Origin: JAMXLO01 sp963819855
Lineage (GTDB): Bacteria; Pseudomonadota; Alphaproteobacteria; Acetobacterales; Acetobacteraceae
Direction: 5' to 3'
Assembly: GCA_963819855.1 (NCBI GenBank)
Contig: CAWFYC010000019.1
Span: 1-64,000 of the forward strand
Length of the DNA: 64,000 nucleotides
Positions within the stretch are counted from its first letter, which is position 1. Each line of letters starts with the position of its first letter. The position numbers and the translations under genes are program-made. Of the stretch, positions 61,671 through 64,000 are shown piece by piece. Below the pieces are notes generated by a model. It had not been told where the DNA came from. It made no database searches and was given only the letters and a program-made list of their open reading frames with translations.

Positions 61671-62906
61671 ATGTTGACCAGACGCCAAACCCTCCTCGCT
61701 GCCACCGCCACGGCGGTCATCGGGGTCGCCGGAGCCGATCCGGCACACGCCGCCGACAAGGTGGCCAAGATCGGTATCGATCTGTCGCTCACCGGCGCCG
61801 ACTCGCAGGGTGCAGCCCGCACCAGGAACGCCATCATGATGGCATTCGACGCCGCCAATGAAGGGAACGCGGTTCCGGGCTACAAGTTCGAACTCCTGGT
61901 TACTGACGATGGGACCGCCACGGCCGGCCAGTATGACCCGGCGCAGGCGGCAACCAACGCCCGCAAGATGGTGGCGGATAAGGAGGTGGTCGCCGCGATC
62001 GGCCCGCAAATGAGCGGCGCCGGAAAGGCGATGACGCCGATCCTGAGCCAGGGTGGACTGGCTACGATAACGCCGTCGTCGACCAACCCCGACATCACCG
62101 ACCCGAAATACGCCGAGCAGTACCGCCCGGCTGGCAAGCCGATCTACTTTCGCACGGTGACGACTGATGCCTATCAGGGCCCCAACATGGCGAATTTCCT
62201 CGCCGAAAAGCTCAACGTGAAGTCGGTCTATATTCTGGATGACAGCGGCGCCTTCGGCGTCGGCGTGGCGGACTCGTTCGAGAAGGAAGCCAAGGCCAAG
62301 GGGATGCAGGTCATCGGGCGGGACCGGCTGGATCCGAAGGCGGCCGACTACACGACTATCCTCACCAAGATCAAGTCAATGAATCCCCAGGCTCTGTACT
62401 ATGGAGGTGTCACCCAGGCCGGGGTGAAGCTCGCCAAGCAGGCCTATGATATCATTCCGAATGTGATCAAGGCTGGACCGGACGGCATGGTGAGTTCGGA
62501 TCTACTGAGCGGCGCGGGCTTCCCGGCAGTCGACGGCTGGTACACCTCGATCGCCGCGCCGCATCTGACGGAGGACACCAAGGCGGCGCAGTTCGTCCAG
62601 GAGTTCAAGGGCAAGTTCAACGATTCGCCGGACGACTACGCGATCACCGCCTACGACGCTGCGTTGGTCATCATCGACAGCGTCAAGCGCCTCGTCGCCG
62701 CCCACAAGCCGGTGACGCGGGAGAACGTGCGGGATGCGATCCAGGCCTCCAAGGTCCCGACGATCCAGGGCGTCGTGTCGTTCGACGCCAACGGCGACCT
62801 GGCTGACCGCACCGTCAGCGTGTTCCAGATCAAGAAGGACACCACGAAGCCACTGACGGACATATCGTCGCAGTACAAGTACCTGGAGGTGGCGCCACAG
62901 TCCTGA
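61671..62906 (+). CDS. branched-chain amino-acid-type ABC substrate-binding protein (copy 2)
   Basis: 411 aa, tandem paralogue of copy 1. LTRRQTLLAATATAVIG is a Tat-like or Sec signal; KIGIDLSLTGADSQGAARTRN; DDGTATAGQYDPAQAATNARKMV is identical to copy 1 over a long block; YGGVTQAGVKLAKQ. ATG 61671 with GGGAGA upstream. The copies differ most in the loops lining the ligand cleft, so they may bind different ligands (inference). Confidence 0.9.
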   Translation: MLTRRQTLLAATATAVIGVAGADPAHAADKVAKIGIDLSLTGADSQGAARTRNAIMMAFDAANEGNAVPGYKFELLVTDDGTATAGQYDPAQAATNARKMVADKEVVAAIGPQMSGAGKAMTPILSQGGLATITPSSTNPDITDPKYAEQYRPAGKPIYFRTVTTDAYQGPNMANFLAEKLNVKSVYILDDSGAFGVGVADSFEKEAKAKGMQVIGRDRLDPKAADYTTILTKIKSMNPQALYYGGVTQAGVKLAKQAYDIIPNVIKAGPDGMVSSDLLSGAGFPAVDGWYTSIAAPHLTEDTKAAQFVQEFKGKFNDSPDDYAITAYDAALVIIDSVKRLVAAHKPVTRENVRDAIQASKVPTIQGVVSFDANGDLADRTVSVFQIKKDTTKPLTDISSQYKYLEVAPQS

Positions 62907-62936
62907 TTGAAGCGGTCGCAGGACCGGTATCGCCGC

Positions 62937-62962
62937 TGCCCCCGGGGTCGATCCCGGGGGCA
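62937..62962. terminator. stem-loop between binding-protein and permease genes
   Basis: TGCCCCCGGG-gtcgat-CCCGGGGGCA, perfect 10-base stem, 30 bases after the binding-protein stop. No T run follows, so it more likely stabilises the binding-protein message or partly terminates, giving more binding protein than permease. Confidence 0.55.
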
Positions 62963-63169
62963 GGACCTCGGACCAAGCGCCGACAAGGCCATTGCCGAGG
63001 AGCGGTTTGTTGGGTAACAGGCACGCCGCTTGCTTGTCTGGCCGCCAAATGAGCCAGACCGACGCAGCGCAGGGGGACAACACGATGCTGGTGTGCCACG
63101 TGGCCGCTCAAAGCGCCCTGCCAGAACCGTCACGCCGGCGTGGCGCCGCGCCCTGAGGCAGATTGCACC

Positions 63170-64000
63170 ATGACAGTTTTCGATCTACTTTTGCAACAGA
63201 CGATCAACGGGCTGAGCCTGGGCGCGATGTACGCCTTGCTCGCGCTCGGGTTCACCCTGGTCTACGGCATTCTCGAGCTGATCAACTTCTCGCATTTCAA
63301 CGTATTCATGATCGGCTCGTTCATTTCGCTGTTCGTGCTGCAGGGGTTCGGTCTGTCCGGTCAGGAGGTGATCCTGACCGGCCTGCCTCTCGTCGGCGTC
63401 CTGTTGGCGGCTTTCCTGGTCACCATGGCGTTTTGCGGTGGGCTCGGCATCGTGATCGAGCGGGTGACGCTGCGCCCCTTGCGCAACGTCAAGGGTCCGG
63501 CCGCGATGATCACCTCGATCGGCGTCTCCTACATCCTGTTCAACGTGATCCTGCTGACGGTGGGCGCCGATTCGAAGAACTTCCCCAACCCGCTGCCTGC
63601 GATCCGCTGGCAGATCGGTGGGGCCGTACTCGATTTCCGCGTCCTGCTGATCTGGGGGATCGCGCTGCTGCTGATGGGTATACTCTACGTGTTCGTGCAG
63701 CGGTCCCGCATCGGCAAGGCGATGCGTGCTACGGCGCAGGACCCCGAGGCGGCACGCATGATGGGCGTCGAAGTGGACAAGGTCATCATGATGGCCTTCT
63801 TCCTCGGCTCCGCGTTGGCCGGCGCCGGCGGGTTGATCTTCGGGCTCTACTATAATTTCACCAGCTTCATCATCGGCTTCACCGCCGGCCTGCGGGCATT
63901 CACCGCCGCGGTGCTGGGCGGCATCGGCAATGTGCCGGGTGCCATGGTGGGCGGCGTGCTGATCGGGCTGATCGAGGCGATGGGCGGTCAGTTCATCGCC
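63170..64000 (+). CDS. livH: branched-chain amino-acid ABC permease LivH, partial
   Basis: 277 codons visible; it runs off the end of the window. LLLQQTINGLSLGAMYALLALGFTLVYGILELINFSHFNVFMIGSF, cut here for length, is the LivH start; ERVTLRPLRN, GKAMRATAQDPEAARMMGVEVDKVI contact the ATPase. Family proteins are about 290-310 aa, so only the last helix is missing. ATG 63170. Follows two binding-protein genes; livM, livG and livF would be expected beyond. Confidence 0.9.
   Translation, partial: MTVFDLLLQQTINGLSLGAMYALLALGFTLVYGILELINFSHFNVFMIGSFISLFVLQGFGLSGQEVILTGLPLVGVLLAAFLVTMAFCGGLGIVIERVTLRPLRNVKGPAAMITSIGVSYILFNVILLTVGADSKNFPNPLPAIRWQIGGAVLDFRVLLIWGIALLLMGILYVFVQRSRIGKAMRATAQDPEAARMMGVEVDKVIMMAFFLGSALAGAGGLIFGLYYNFTSFIIGFTAGLRAFTAAVLGGIGNVPGAMVGGVLIGLIEAMGGQFIA

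Overview
The window is GC-rich (by eye roughly two thirds G+C) bacterial chromosome, densely coding, with many 1-4 base start/stop overlaps. The flagellar regulator FliX, a DksA with a degenerate zinc finger, sigma-54 promoters on flagellar-type genes, DUF29 and DUF1217 proteins and many solute-binding transporters point to an alphaproteobacterium. Acetobacteraceae/Rhodospirillales is my best guess (inference). I saw no rRNA, tRNA, CRISPR array, transposase or integrase.

Layout. 0.2-2.0 kb: ftsH-type protease. 2.1-7.0 kb: a two-gene locus of a triple-TIR-like protein and a very large nSTAND1 NTPase with membrane segment, rhodanese and TPR parts; both reading frames are broken by +1 shifts. 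7.0-9.3 kb: small genes, a ParE toxin remnant and gene-poor DNA. 9.4-11.5 kb: luciferase-like oxidoreductase, DUF29, DksA. 11.7-14.0 kb: flagellar genes fliX <- -> flgI-flgJ-flgN-like, with a clear sigma-54 promoter. 14.0-18.1 kb: a tightly coupled five-gene cluster (RibD-type reductase, MDR dehydrogenase, divergent PTPS, glycosyltransferase, methyltransferase), perhaps making a modified pterin. 18.1-20.1 kb: otnK-otnC four-carbon sugar-acid catabolism. 20.2-25.3 kb: histone-like protein, prpD-prpC on the minus strand, a divergent cyclic-amide hydrolase. 25.3-27.3 kb: thiolase and DOPA-dioxygenase-like protein. 27.4-28.9 kb: a histidine-rich protein with its own sigma-54-like promoter, and DUF1217. 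29.1-36.6 kb: adenylate cyclase-TPR protein, PEP-CTERM protein, winged-helix-TPR regulator and two FMN alpha-hydroxy-acid dehydrogenases. 36.8-40.6 kb: hyuB-hyuA. 40.7-48.9 kb: lactonase, two periplasmic binding proteins, glgX, CsbD-like, SMP-30. 49.1-59.5 kb: a peptide-type ABC importer (ATPase, binding protein, two permeases) whose operon is interrupted by a three-gene module with a BrxD-like (DUF2791) ATPase and a second family member lacking the P-loop; then a polytopic membrane protein. 59.6-64.0 kb: DUF1028, two tandem LivK-type binding proteins and the start of livH.

Two things stand out. First, two candidate defence or conflict loci: TIR/nSTAND at 2.1-7.0 kb and the BrxD-like triad at 51.5-54.5 kb. 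Second, seven frameshifts in otherwise well-conserved genes, each explained by one extra base, which hints at indel errors in the sequence rather than real decay; one creates an artificial FlgI-FlgJ fusion. Several families of palindromic repeats lie between operon genes, one inside a methyltransferase reading frame and one carrying the ribosome binding site of hyuA.
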